Source: Haloterrigena gelatinilytica (GTDB lineage Archaea; Halobacteriota; Halobacteria; Halobacteriales; Natrialbaceae). From it: 64,000 nt of DNA. Of the stretch, positions 55,516 to 63,854 are shown piece by piece. Every line of letters starts with the position of its first letter. Position 1 is the first letter of the stretch. A program made the translations under genes and the position numbers. Under the pieces are notes generated by a model. The model made no database searches, was not told the DNA's origin, and saw nothing but the letters and a program-made list of their open reading frames with translations. Location: NCBI RefSeq assembly GCF_013342145.1, contig NZ_JABUQZ010000002.1, positions 62,001-126,000 on the forward strand. Direction: 5' to 3'.

Positions 55516-55524
55516 GTTAGTTAT
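55516..55524 (-). promoter_or_regulatory. TATA box of the four-helix protein gene
   Basis: GATAACTAA on the minus strand, about 30 bases before ATG 55490. Confidence 0.5.
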
Positions 55525-55672
55525 CTTTCACCTACACTCACGGAAACGCCGTTCTATTCGCTACTAACTCGGTTTTCGAGCGTCTCCCGAGAAGAGCGAC
55601 AAGCTTTGGTAGTAGGTACCAAACTCTTCCGTCGGGAGCGGTTCCGGCCGTTTGCTGACCCGTACACCGGCT

Positions 55673-56650
55673 TCAGCTGATGGTTCGTTCTTCGTGGCTC
55701 GATTCGACGTCGGCGTCCGCCGGCGTCAGTCGCGTCCCGTCAACGAGCGATTGGATTCCGCTCTCGAGGCTCACGCGCGGTTCGAACCCGAGCGTCCGCT
55801 TCGCTTTGGAGACGTCCGCGCCGCTGTGTCTGATGTCGCCGGGACGGGAATCGCGGTGGACGATCGGCGAGTCGGAGTCGGTCGCGTCCGTGATCGTCTC
55901 CGCCAGTTCCTTGATCGACGTCCGGCTTCCCGTGCCGATATTGTAGGCCTCGCCGACCGCATCGGTCGTCGCCGCCCGGAGGTTCGCCCGGACGATATCG
56001 CTGACGTGGACGAAGTCCCGGGTCTGTTCGCCGTCGCCCTCGATCGTAACGGGTTCTCCCGCGCGCGCCTGCTCGAGAAACGTCGAAATGACGCCGCTGT
56101 AGGGGCCCCGCTGGCGCGGTCCGTAGGCGTTGAAGTACCGCAGCGCGACCGTCTCCAGATCGTACAGCTCCGCGTAGCGGCGAGCGTACTGGTCGACGGC
56201 GAGCTTCTGGATGCCGTAGGGCGAGGCCGGATCGGTCGACGCGGTTTCCGAGACGGGAAGCTCGTCGGGGTGGCCGTACACCGCGGCGCTCGAGGCGACG
56301 ACGACCCGGGCGTCCTCCTGGCGAGCCTGTTCCAAGACCAGCAGGCTCGCGTCGAGATTCGTCTCGTTGCTCCGCCGGGGAGCGTCGACGCTGCGGGAGA
56401 CGCTGACGAGCGCGGCGTGGTGGAAGATGACGTCGACGCCGCGGGCCGCCCGCTGGAGGGCGATCGGATCGCCGACGTCGCCCTCGACGATCGTCACGCC
56501 GTCGGGGAGGTAGCTCCGGTCGCCCGACGAGAAGTTATCGAGGATCCGGACCTCGTTGTGCGGCGCCAGCGCCTCGACGAGGTGGCTCCCGATAAAGCCC
56601 GCGCCGCCGGTGACGAGCACCGTTTTGTCGCGAATCGCTGCTGTATCCAT
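55673..56650 (-). CDS. NAD-dependent nucleotide-sugar epimerase/dehydratase
   Basis: A 325-residue extended SDR enzyme, most like UDP-glucose 4-epimerase. Start KTVLVTGGAGFIGSHLVEAL, then HHAALVSVSRSVDAP, ASSAAVYGHPDELP, the catalytic YGIQK (Tyr-x-x-x-Lys), LRYFNAYGPRQRG and GEQTRDFVHVSDIV. The cytoplasmic product probably feeds surface glycans; it is not in the sugar operon itself. TGTTTAGTAT at 56675-56684 fits a leaderless promoter. Confidence 0.9.
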   Translation of the reverse strand: MDTAAIRDKTVLVTGGAGFIGSHLVEALAPHNEVRILDNFSSGDRSYLPDGVTIVEGDVGDPIALQRAARGVDVIFHHAALVSVSRSVDAPRRSNETNLDASLLVLEQARQEDARVVVASSAAVYGHPDELPVSETASTDPASPYGIQKLAVDQYARRYAELYDLETVALRYFNAYGPRQRGPYSGVISTFLEQARAGEPVTIEGDGEQTRDFVHVSDIVRANLRAATTDAVGEAYNIGTGSRTSIKELAETITDATDSDSPIVHRDSRPGDIRHSGADVSKAKRTLGFEPRVSLESGIQSLVDGTRLTPADADVESSHEERTIS

Positions 56651-56674
56651 TGGGTCGTTCCACCAGCCACCCGC

Positions 56675-56684
56675 TGTTTAGTAT
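56675..56684 (-). promoter_or_regulatory. TATA box of the epimerase gene
   Basis: ATACTAAACA on the minus strand, centred 30 bases before ATG 56650. Confidence 0.5.
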
Positions 56685-56872
56685 CCGATTCGTACCCTCG
56701 TGGTTCCGTGCGCTCGCTCCCGTAAACCGGTGCTTACAGGGGCGGATTTGCCGGTCACGGTCGGGAACCGTGTCGCCCTCTGGGAAACGGTGCGTGACTC
56801 ACCCGGGATTCGCAGACCGGGCGCGATCCGTTTGGGGAAGCTATATGCGCGGCCCTCGGCAATCTCCCGGCA

Positions 56873-58264
56873 ATGTCCGTTGATCTCGTCGTACGCAACT
56901 GTACCGTCGTCACGCCGGCGGGGCGCTCGCCCGACTCGGGCGTCGCCGTCGAGGACGGTGAGATCGTCGCCGTCGGCCGCAGCGACCGGCTTCCCGACGC
57001 GGACCGCGTCGTCGACGGCGAGGGTAACGCGCTGGTGCCGGGGATCGTCGACGGCCACATCCACAACCGCGAACCCGGCCTCGAGTACAAGGAAGACTGG
57101 GAGTCGGCCACGCGGGCCGCGGCCGCCGGCGGCGTGACGACCGTCGTCGGGATGCCCAACACGGACCCCGTCATCGACCGCCCGGACCACCTCGAGTTGA
57201 AGTTCGAGCGCGGCGAGGCCTCGGCCCACGTCGACTTCCAGAGCTACGCGGTCGTCACGAGCGAGAACATCGACTTGATCCCCGAGATCGACGCGGTCGG
57301 CCCGCTCGGGTTCAAGATCTTCCTCGGATCGACGGTGGGCGACGTCCCGCCGCCGAACGACGGCGAGATCCTCGAGGCGATGGAGCAGATCCGCGAGACC
57401 GGCAAACGGCTGGGATTCCACGAGGAGAACGGCGAGATCATCGACCACTACACGGAGAAGTTCCGGGCCGAGGGTCGGAACGACCCGATCGATCACTCCC
57501 ACTCCCGGCCCGTGATCGCCGAGCGGGAGGCCGTCGAGCGGATGATTACCTTCGCCGAGGAGACCGGTGCGAAGGTCCACATGTTCCACGTCTCCTCGGG
57601 GTCGGCCGCCGAGGCCGTCGCCCGCGGCAAGGAACGCGGCGTCGACGTCACCGCCGAGACGACGCCCCACTACCTCTGGTTCACCGAGGAGGTCATGCGC
57701 GAGAAGGGGAATCCGGCCCGCATTCAGCCCCCCATTCGGGACGCCGCCGAGCGCGAGAAGCTCTGGGAAGTCGGCATCGACGAGGGCGCGATCGACACCG
57801 TCGCGACCGACCACGCCCCCCACACCCCCGAGGAGAAGAAAGTCGACGACCCGTTCGGCAACACCTGGGACGCCATCTCGGGCTTCGTCGGCCTCGAGAC
57901 CGAAGTTCCGGTCATGCTCACCTTCGTCGATCAGGGCCGGCTCTCCCTCGAGGAGTGGGTGCGACGGCACTCCACCCGTCCGGCACAGGTCTGGGGCCTG
58001 TACCCCCGGAAGGGGTCGCTGCAGGTCGGCACCGACGCCGACTTCACGATCGTCGACCCCGACCGGAAGTGGACGCTCGAGGACGCCGACGAACTGCATT
58101 CCAAGAACTGCGTGACGCCCTTCATCGGCGAGTCCTTTACCGGCAAAGCGGTGATGACCGTCGTCCGCGGCGAGGTCGTCTACGAGGACGGTGACGTCGT
58201 CGGCGACTCCGGCTACGGGACTCGCGTCGCGGTCGACGAGACGAACGACGCCGACGACGCGTAG
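56873..58264 (+). CDS. cyclic amidohydrolase, dihydroorotase or allantoinase type
   Basis: A 463-residue TIM-barrel metal hydrolase. The first metal site is VDGHIHNREPGLEYKEDW; GPLGFKIFLGST carries a lysine placed like the carboxylated lysine of allantoinases and hydantoinases, HMFHVSSGSAAEAVARGKER and VTAETTPHYLWFTEE supply later His, and TVATDHAPHTPEEK the Asp. The HIHNREPG variant differs from HVHFRDPG of most dihydroorotases. pyrD 560 bases further on and the usual haloarchaeal annotation favour pyrimidine synthesis (PyrC), but allantoinase-like purine breakdown is not excluded. Confidence 0.75.
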   Translation: MSVDLVVRNCTVVTPAGRSPDSGVAVEDGEIVAVGRSDRLPDADRVVDGEGNALVPGIVDGHIHNREPGLEYKEDWESATRAAAAGGVTTVVGMPNTDPVIDRPDHLELKFERGEASAHVDFQSYAVVTSENIDLIPEIDAVGPLGFKIFLGSTVGDVPPPNDGEILEAMEQIRETGKRLGFHEENGEIIDHYTEKFRAEGRNDPIDHSHSRPVIAEREAVERMITFAEETGAKVHMFHVSSGSAAEAVARGKERGVDVTAETTPHYLWFTEEVMREKGNPARIQPPIRDAAEREKLWEVGIDEGAIDTVATDHAPHTPEEKKVDDPFGNTWDAISGFVGLETEVPVMLTFVDQGRLSLEEWVRRHSTRPAQVWGLYPRKGSLQVGTDADFTIVDPDRKWTLEDADELHSKNCVTPFIGESFTGKAVMTVVRGEVVYEDGDVVGDSGYGTRVAVDETNDADDA

Positions 58265-58434
58265 CGACGAGAGCCACGATAACGTCGGACAGTGCCGGTA
58301 CCGGTCGCTTCCGATTACTCCGTTCGCCCGGACGGGAACGGATGTCGTTGATACCGACGATTCTCATTTCGTGAAAGTGGCGGAGGGTTTATATTCATCG
58401 TCCGATCGATCGGATTCGATGAGGGTCACCACCC

Positions 58435-58674
58435 ATGACCGAATCCGAATCCGAGGCAGACGAGGACCGAGAGACGGACGAAGCAGACAAGACGGCGGAG
58501 CTTCGGTCGGTGTACCTCTCCGTGACCGACGGTGACACTGATCCCGTCGTCGAGTCCCAACGGGAGGACTCGACCTCCCGTGAGATCCGCGAGGAACGCG
58601 CCGACGAAGCCGTCGGCCCGGCGGAACTGCACGGACTCGACGACGCGATCGACGACGCCGAACCCGCCGACTAA
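58435..58674 (+). CDS. small acidic hypothetical protein
   Basis: A 79-residue, very acidic protein (ESEADEDRETDEADKTAELR at the start, DDAIDDAEPAD at the end) with a short strand RSVYLSVTDGDT. GTTTATATTC at about 58387 looks like its TATA box. Unknown function; similar acidic miniproteins are common in haloarchaea. Confidence 0.55.
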   Translation: MTESESEADEDRETDEADKTAELRSVYLSVTDGDTDPVVESQREDSTSREIREERADEAVGPAELHGLDDAIDDAEPAD

Positions 58675-58822
58675 CGGTCGGCGCCGTCCCCGTTCGGCGA
58701 GAGCCGCCCGCCGCTACGGCGGATCCGCGCTGTCCGCCGCGGCGGATGCTCCCCGCTCACCTACTCCGCGAGGGTCGCCCCTCGCGACTCGAGAAACACA
58801 GTTATCGGTCCGCGCCGCGACG

Positions 58823-59893
58823 CTACTCGAGATCGGCGCCGACCGCCGCTTCGACCGACGAGAAGCCGTCGCGCTCGAGCAGATCGACCAGCCCTCGGTT
58901 GATCCGCTCGGCCGTCGACGGCCCCCGGTAGACGAACCCCGTATAGAGTTGCACGAGCGACGCGCCCGCGCGAATCTTCTTATAGGCGCTCGCAGCCGAA
59001 TCGACGCCGCCGACGCCGACGATCGGCAGTTCGCCGTCCGTGTGTTCGGCGATCGTGCGGATCACGGCGGTGGATCTGTCTTCGATGGGGTCGCCGCTGA
59101 GTCCGCCCCACTCCTCGCGGGCGGGCGACTCGAGTCCCTCGCGGGTCGTCGAGGTGTTGGTCGCGACGATCCCGTCGAGGCCGAACTCCCGAACGATGTC
59201 GACGAGGTCCAGGATCGCGTCCTCGGGTTCGTCGGGACCGATCTTCACCAGCATCGGCACGTTCTCGTCGTTTTCGGCCTCGAGGGTTTCGAAGATCGCC
59301 CGCAGGTGCTCGGGCGAGGCCTCGTCGAACTCGTCGGGCGTGTTCGGACAGGAGACGTTGACGACGACGTAGTCGGCGAAGGGCGAGAGCCGATCGAAGA
59401 CGCGCCGGTAGTCCTCGATCGCCTCCCGTTCGGTCGAGGAGTTCATCTTCCCGATGTTGACTCCCAGTGGGAAATCGGGCGTGCCGTCTTCCTCGAGTCG
59501 CTCCTTGACGGCCTCCATTCCCTGCCCGTTGAAGCCCATCCGGTTGATCATCCCCTCGTCCTCCCGCAGTCGGAACAGCCGGGGTCGGTCGTTGCCTTCC
59601 TGCGGATAGGGCGTGACGGTGCCGATTTCGACGAACCCGAAGCCGAGCGCCTCGAGGGCGTGGGTCACCTCGGCGTTCTTGTCGAAGCCGGCCGCGATCC
59701 CCACCGGGTTCGGAAACGTCGAGTCGAACAGGTCGACCTCGAGCGCGGGATGATCGTACTGGTAGGCCGCGGCGAGGGCCCGCCGCGTCGGCCACGTGGA
59801 CTGGGCCGCCCGGAGCGTTCGCTTGCCGAGATCGTGGGCGGTCTCGGCCGGCAGTTTGAACGCGAGGGGGCGAACCCGCGAGTACAGCGTCAT
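58823..59893 (-). CDS. pyrD: dihydroorotate dehydrogenase, quinone-dependent class 2
   Basis: Oxidises dihydroorotate to orotate at the inner face of the membrane, passing electrons to quinone. 356 residues. The amphipathic N-terminus RPLAFKLPAETAHDLGKRTL is the class 2 membrane helix region. NPVGIAAGFDKNAEVTHALE, VEIGTVTPYPQEGN, RMGFNGQG, DYVVVNVSCPNTPD (serine base of class 2), MLVKIGPD and VGVGGVDSAASAYKKIRAGA (FMN phosphate) are all present. ATG 59893 gives the family start; the longer frame upstream is thiolase debris. Confidence 0.96.
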   Translation of the reverse strand: MTLYSRVRPLAFKLPAETAHDLGKRTLRAAQSTWPTRRALAAAYQYDHPALEVDLFDSTFPNPVGIAAGFDKNAEVTHALEALGFGFVEIGTVTPYPQEGNDRPRLFRLREDEGMINRMGFNGQGMEAVKERLEEDGTPDFPLGVNIGKMNSSTEREAIEDYRRVFDRLSPFADYVVVNVSCPNTPDEFDEASPEHLRAIFETLEAENDENVPMLVKIGPDEPEDAILDLVDIVREFGLDGIVATNTSTTREGLESPAREEWGGLSGDPIEDRSTAVIRTIAEHTDGELPIVGVGGVDSAASAYKKIRAGASLVQLYTGFVYRGPSTAERINRGLVDLLERDGFSSVEAAVGADLE

Positions 59894-60002
59894 TTGCTGG
59901 TGTTCGGAACGGCCGATAGGTAAACGTCTCGAAGACGGGACCGCCGACTGCGGCCTCGAGCGAGGATCGGACCGGAGGGGACGGTTCACGCTCGGAGTCG
60001 TG

Positions 60003-60150
60003 GCTATCGATGTCTTCGACCGCGAGACTGTTGCGCTCGAGGAGCCGTTCGACGATACCGCCGTGCGGCCCAGCTCGACGGCTTCGACAGCCGCGAGCGA
60101 TCCGAGCAGCGTTCCGTTGGATGTTCGCGCGCTGTCGACGAGAACGATGT
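60003..60150 (-). pseudogene. internally deleted mini-copy of the thiolase gene
   Basis: Bases 60062-60150 match 63741-63829 (N-terminal VLVDSARTSNGTLLGS against VLVDGARTPHGTLLGS). Bases 60003-60062 match 62913-62972 (VERLLERNSLAVEDIDS against VERLLERNELAVEDVDA). The intervening 769 bases are gone, joined at a 4-5 base microhomology (CGCCG), which throws the two parts into different frames. Homology ends eight bases before the first origin-2 repeat. Confidence 0.8.
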
Positions 60151-60157
60151 AGATGGG

Positions 60158-60180
60158 CACACCACTATGTCCGCAGTTCC
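60158..60180 (-). repeat. origin-2 repeat B5
   Basis: CACACCACTATGTCCGCAGT. Left boundary copy, next to the thiolase mini-copy. Confidence 0.7.
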
Positions 60181-60197
60181 GTAGCCGAGACCGAAAT

Positions 60198-60221
60198 CAG
60201 AACAGCGGACATGGTGGTGTG
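60198..60221 (+). repeat. origin-2 repeat B6
   Basis: AACAGCGGACATGGTGGTGT, inverted relative to B5 at 18 bases distance. Confidence 0.7.
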
Positions 60222-60235
60222 GGATCGGTCATTCC

Positions 60236-60258
60236 ATCACTATTTCCGCAGAAGTTCC
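60236..60258 (-). repeat. origin-2 repeat B7, diverged
   Basis: ATCACTATTTCCGCAGAAGT. It matches B3 of origin 1 (read as CCCCACTATTTCCGAAGCT) closely. Confidence 0.5.
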
Positions 60259-60307
60259 GTACGGAGACGGGTAGCGTGTAAGCCGATGTATCACGCGATA
60301 TTTATAA

Positions 60308-60331
60308 GACCACCGTGTCCGGAGCTCTGTC
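60308..60331 (-). repeat. origin-2 repeat B8
   Basis: GACCACCGTGTCCGGAGCTC. It shares TCCGGAGC with B2 of origin 1. Confidence 0.65.
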
Positions 60332-60346
60332 GTTTATATATAATAG
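60332..60346. other. short AT-rich tract
   Basis: TTTATATATAATAG between repeats B8 and B9; a possible minor unwinding site or promoter. Confidence 0.4.
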
Positions 60347-60357
60347 ACGGACACACC

Positions 60358-60385
60358 TACACCACCGTGTCCGTTGTTCTCTGTC
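60358..60385 (-). repeat. origin-2 repeat B9
   Basis: ACACCACCGTGTCCGTTGTT. Confidence 0.65.
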
Positions 60386-60453
60386 CCTTGTTGATCCGTT
60401 GTCACTCTCGTACTGTGAGGAAAGGGGCCCACCGCCGTTTCAGCAATTCACTA

Positions 60454-60482
60454 CTCCCTCCCCCCGTTATCGAAGTGTAAAC
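60454..60482 (-). repeat. ORB of origin 2, left
   Basis: CCCCCCGTTATCGAAGTGTA on the plus strand. A near-perfect inverted match over about 26 bases to the box at 60776, including the flanking G/C string. Confidence 0.85.
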
Positions 60483-60776
60483 CGTCGATCGATCAATGGA
60501 CTCATACAGAGAGATACCGCCTCAAGGAGACGAATCTGCGAGGCAACTCAACTGTTCAGTGTGGTTTGAATACAGAAGAATTTATTATAGTGTGACAGAA
60601 AATGTATCTGTAATATAGTCACAAGTAATGTAGGTTAGTGATATGGTTTTCGTCCCGTGTGAGATATTCCTATACCCCTCTTTACTGCTCTTCTTTAGCT
60701 CGAGATCCTTTCAACTGAACTCACTGCTACCTGAAGCGACTCCCCACATGACGCCTAACGATCCGACCTGTGCCGG
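60481..60776. other. candidate replication origin 2 core
   Basis: About 300 bases between inverted ORBs, without a gene. The central part (60560-60650) is strongly AT-rich (GAATTTATTATAGTGTG and GTATCTGTAATATAGTC), a good unwinding element. It lies past the 3' end of the broken orc gene rather than upstream of it, which is unusual. Confidence 0.75.
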
Positions 60777-60804
60777 ATTTACACTTCGATAACGGGGGGA
60801 GGGG
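60776..60804 (+). repeat. ORB of origin 2, right inner
   Basis: TTTACACTTCGATAACGGGG, then more G. Partner of the inverted box at 60454. Confidence 0.85.
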
Positions 60805-60880
60805 CTGAAGGAGAGCGAGCGCCAAAAGGATCAAATCCCGTCCATCGAAGTGACTCTACCTTCGGTCTGAATTCGAGAGC

Positions 60881-60905
60881 AGTTACACTCCGATAACGGG
60901 GGATG
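60881..60905 (+). repeat. ORB of origin 2, right outer
   Basis: GTTACACTCCGATAACGGGG. Same orientation as the box at 60776, 105 bases away, with a shorter G string. Confidence 0.8.
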
Positions 60906-60921
60906 ACTGGTTGAGTGGAAA

Positions 60922-62372
60922 TCAGTTATCGTGGAACTCTCTAAGTTGCGTAATAACAATCGTCTGAATCGGTTCATCATAATCCGCGACGTTCGCAATT
61001 CGAGAATCCTCACTGAGTCGGTCTAGTACTCCCGCTGGGTCTCCGGTGAACGTGAATTCCATATACATACCGCGGCCCCGACCCCTACTCTTGCGGGTCG
61101 TTGCAACGAGGCCATACGTCGAGAGTTCCTTGACGTATTTGACGTACGTCTCTCGAGTCATTTGATCAGTATCGAGTTCGTCAGTCAGCCACTGGTAGAC
61201 CGTGAACCCGACTGGACTCGGTACGGAGCTACTCGACCGATTCGAGTACTGAGCGACCGCTGCTGTTGCGTACAGCGAGACCTTTTTCTGAGTAGTGAGA
61301 CCGTCGATGAGTTTCATCGACCGATCTTTGTCGATCTCCTCTTGGGAATCACGAACGTGGACTTCAGTAACCTCCTCGTCGCCGCGCTCATCTGCGAGAT
61401 CGCCGGCTCCGCGAAACAGATCGATGGCCTTGCGAGCATCGCCGTGGCTCTGTGCCGCAAACGCTGCGACGAGCGGGATTACGTCGTCGGAGAGTGCATC
61501 AGGTCGAAACGCGTCGCGGCGATTCGTGAGTATCTGACGCAGTTGATTCGCATCGTAATCGGGAAAGTAGACGTCTCGAGGATTGAACGAACTCTCCGCT
61601 CGACCGTCGATATTCTCCATGAAGCGCGGATCGTTCGTCAGCGCTGCGACTGATACTCGACCTTCGATATCGTTCGTGCTACTCGCTCGAGACAATTGGT
61701 AGAGTAGCCTCGAATAGGCTGGTTCAACGTGGTCCGGCCGTCCGACAAGGAGATCGATTTCGTCGAGAATGAAAATGACCGAATCGTAGTGATCGTTGAT
61801 CAGTTCGTAGAGGCGACGATACTTCCGCTGGGTTGAGACACCCGTTTCGGGAACGCCGATCTCGGTACCGACATCAGTCGCGACAGTCTTCACGAGTTCG
61901 TATACCGCTTGATCGAGCGTATTAATCGCTTGGCAGTTAATGTCGATAACACCGAAGATAACCCGTTAGATTTGCACAAGTCGGTGATTTGCTGCGTAAC
62001 AGCGTTAATTATCAGCGACTTTCCCGTCCCTGCCGGACCATAGAGGAGCATATTCGGTGGTCGATTTCCCTGAAGCGCCGGTCGCAAGAACGACACGACT
62101 GACTCGAGTTGATCGTCCCGACCGACGATTCGTTCCTCGTCGATGATCGTTTCCGGTTCGACGAGATCGCGATTAACGAACACGGAGCTGTTTCCCTCTC
62201 CGTCGAGCATTTCTCGAATCGTACGCTGCGTGTTACTCGTTGCGGTTTGAGATGTTCCCGCTTCCGAGTTCTGGTCTTCCGGCGCCGAGTACAGCTCAGA
62301 ATCATCTGTTCTCTGCTGTGATTCATTGCTCGACGTTATTCGACCGGCTTCATCTTGTTCGCTCTCATCCAT
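60922..62372 (-). pseudogene. orc: Orc1/Cdc6 initiator broken by a frameshift
   Basis: From ATG 62372 the frame gives a 90-residue acidic leader, then EERIVGRDDQLESVVSFLRP and Walker A YGPAGTGKS (111-119). It loses homology at about 61950 and stops at 61890. The next frame continues as IDINCQAINTLDQAVYELVK, then Walker B VIFILDEIDLLVGR, ALTNDPRF (sensor 1), HGDARKAIDLFRGAG (sensor 2) and a C-terminal winged helix, to 60922. A single missing base near 61948-61952 (for example GTGGTT to GTGTT on the minus strand) explains the break. Without frameshifting the ATPase is split between Walker A and B. Otherwise well preserved, so the break is recent or a sequencing error. Divergent from the initiator at 10437. 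Confidence 0.85.
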
Positions 62373-62395
62373 ATGATTACTGCATACTCTATATT

Positions 62396-62405
62396 GAAAA
62401 TATTT
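62396..62405 (-). promoter_or_regulatory. TATA box of the second orc gene
   Basis: AAATATTTTC on the minus strand, centred about 29 bases before ATG 62372, the same leaderless design as the first orc gene. Confidence 0.5.
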
Positions 62406-62666
62406 CCTTATTCGATGTGTATACAGGTAATATTCTGATCGTAGACCTTTATCCTCGAAAAGCGGGATTTCTTCTGTTTCACCTCTATCGAAGTCTATAG
62501 TCCTCCGGCTGCGTCCCGACCCTTTCGAGCCACCCCGGCGGCTGCGCGGCCGACGACTCGGAGTGGCCCCGCTTCAGCGCTATCAGCGTCCGCTCGAGAC
62601 CTCGAGTGGAGCTCGATCCGGTCTCACGTTTCACGCCCGAGAGCGCGGTAGTGGCGATCGATCCGG

Positions 62667-63854
62667 TCAGTAGCTCTCGAGCAGCCCCATGATCGCGCCG
62701 CCGCCACCGATGCTCATCCCGACGAAACCGCGGTCGACGTCGGGGTCGTCCCGGAGCTGGTAGGCGAGGCTGGCCGCCAGCATCCCGCCGGAGGCGCCGA
62801 TCGGGTGGCCGAACGCGACCGCGCCGCCCTGCGGGTTCATCCGCTCTCGCGGAATCCCGACGCGGTCCATGACGTACACCGCCTGCGCGGCGAAGGCCTC
62901 GTTGATCCAGTAGGCGTCGACGTCCTCGACCGCGAGCTCGTTGCGCTCGAGGAGCCGTTCCACGACGTCGCCGACGGCTTCGTTGAACCGGTCGGGATCG
63001 CGGTAGGCGGTCGCGTAGTCAACGAGTCGGGCCAGCGGCTCGAGGTCCCGATCGTCGACGGTCTCCTCGTCGGCCAGCAACACCGTGCCCGCGCCGTCGC
63101 TGAGCTTCGAGGCGTTGCCGGGCGTGATGGTGCCGTCCTCGCGGAACGACGTCGGCAACTCGGCGAGATCCGACAGGCTCGAGTCCGGCCGCGGCCCCTG
63201 ATCCTCGGCGACGGTCTCGCCGCCCGTCTCGACGGGCACGATCTCGTCGTCGAACGCGCCCGAATCGATCGCGTCGGCGGCCCATCGGTGGCTCTCGAGG
63301 GCGTACTCGTCTTGGGCTTCTCTCGAGATTCCCTCGCGGTCGACCAGTCCCTCCGTGATCTCGCCCATGTGGACGTCCAGGTTGACGTCCCAGAGCGAAT
63401 CGAGGAGCATCGAGTCCTTGATCTCGACGTCGCCGTACCGGCGCCCTGTCCGGTAGTCGGGGAGGATCCACGGCGCGTTCGTCATCGACTCGAAGCCGCC
63501 CGCGATCGCCAGGTCGGCGCGGTCGGCCGCGATCCGATCGGCCGCGAGTCCGATCGCGCTCATCCCGGAGCCCGAGGCTTCGTTGATCGTCGTCGCCCGC
63601 GTCTCGTTGGGAAGCCCCGACTCGACGACGACCTGCCGTCCCGGAACCTGTCCGATGCCGGCCTGGATGGCGTTGCCGAGTCCGACCCAATCGATTGCGG
63701 CGTCGTCGACGTCGACGCGCTCTACGAGGCCGTCGACGGCCGTCCGACCGAGTTCGACCGCCTCGACGTCCGCGAGCGATCCGAGCAGCGTTCCGTGGGG
63801 CGTTCGCGCGCCGTCGACGAGGACGACGTCGGGCGCGCTGTCAGCGTCGGTCAT
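62667..63854 (-). CDS. haloarchaeal-type thiolase (acetyl-CoA acyltransferase) alpha subunit with serine nucleophile
   Basis: A 395-residue thiolase-fold enzyme condensing or cleaving acyl-CoA in the cytoplasm (beta-ketothiolase, as in fatty acid metabolism or polyhydroxyalkanoate synthesis). VLVDGARTPHGTLLGSLADV, GFESMTNAPWILPD, NEAFAAQAVYVMD and GGAVAFGHPIGASGG are family marks. The nucleophile position reads NEASGSGMSA, serine (Ser94) where most thiolases have cysteine; the late CxG is also changed (GMSIGGGG). This fits the Ser-type alpha subunits (BktB/PhaA) described in Haloferax mediterranei, which need a separate OB-fold beta subunit; none is in this window. ATG 63854 preferred over 63902. 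Confidence 0.92.
   Translation of the reverse strand: MTDADSAPDVVLVDGARTPHGTLLGSLADVEAVELGRTAVDGLVERVDVDDAAIDWVGLGNAIQAGIGQVPGRQVVVESGLPNETRATTINEASGSGMSAIGLAADRIAADRADLAIAGGFESMTNAPWILPDYRTGRRYGDVEIKDSMLLDSLWDVNLDVHMGEITEGLVDREGISREAQDEYALESHRWAADAIDSGAFDDEIVPVETGGETVAEDQGPRPDSSLSDLAELPTSFREDGTITPGNASKLSDGAGTVLLADEETVDDRDLEPLARLVDYATAYRDPDRFNEAVGDVVERLLERNELAVEDVDAYWINEAFAAQAVYVMDRVGIPRERMNPQGGAVAFGHPIGASGGMLAASLAYQLRDDPDVDRGFVGMSIGGGGAIMGLLESY

Noticed and set aside
59894-60160. N-terminal extension of pyrD by about 89 codons
   Set aside because: The extra residues are the N-terminus of a thiolase fused by chance, ahead of a good class 2 dihydroorotate dehydrogenase start at 59893.
61890-62372. 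Programmed ribosomal frameshifting to express the second orc gene
   Set aside because: The shift needed is -1, but no slippery heptamer (X XXY YYZ) is visible near 61950. A lost base is simpler.
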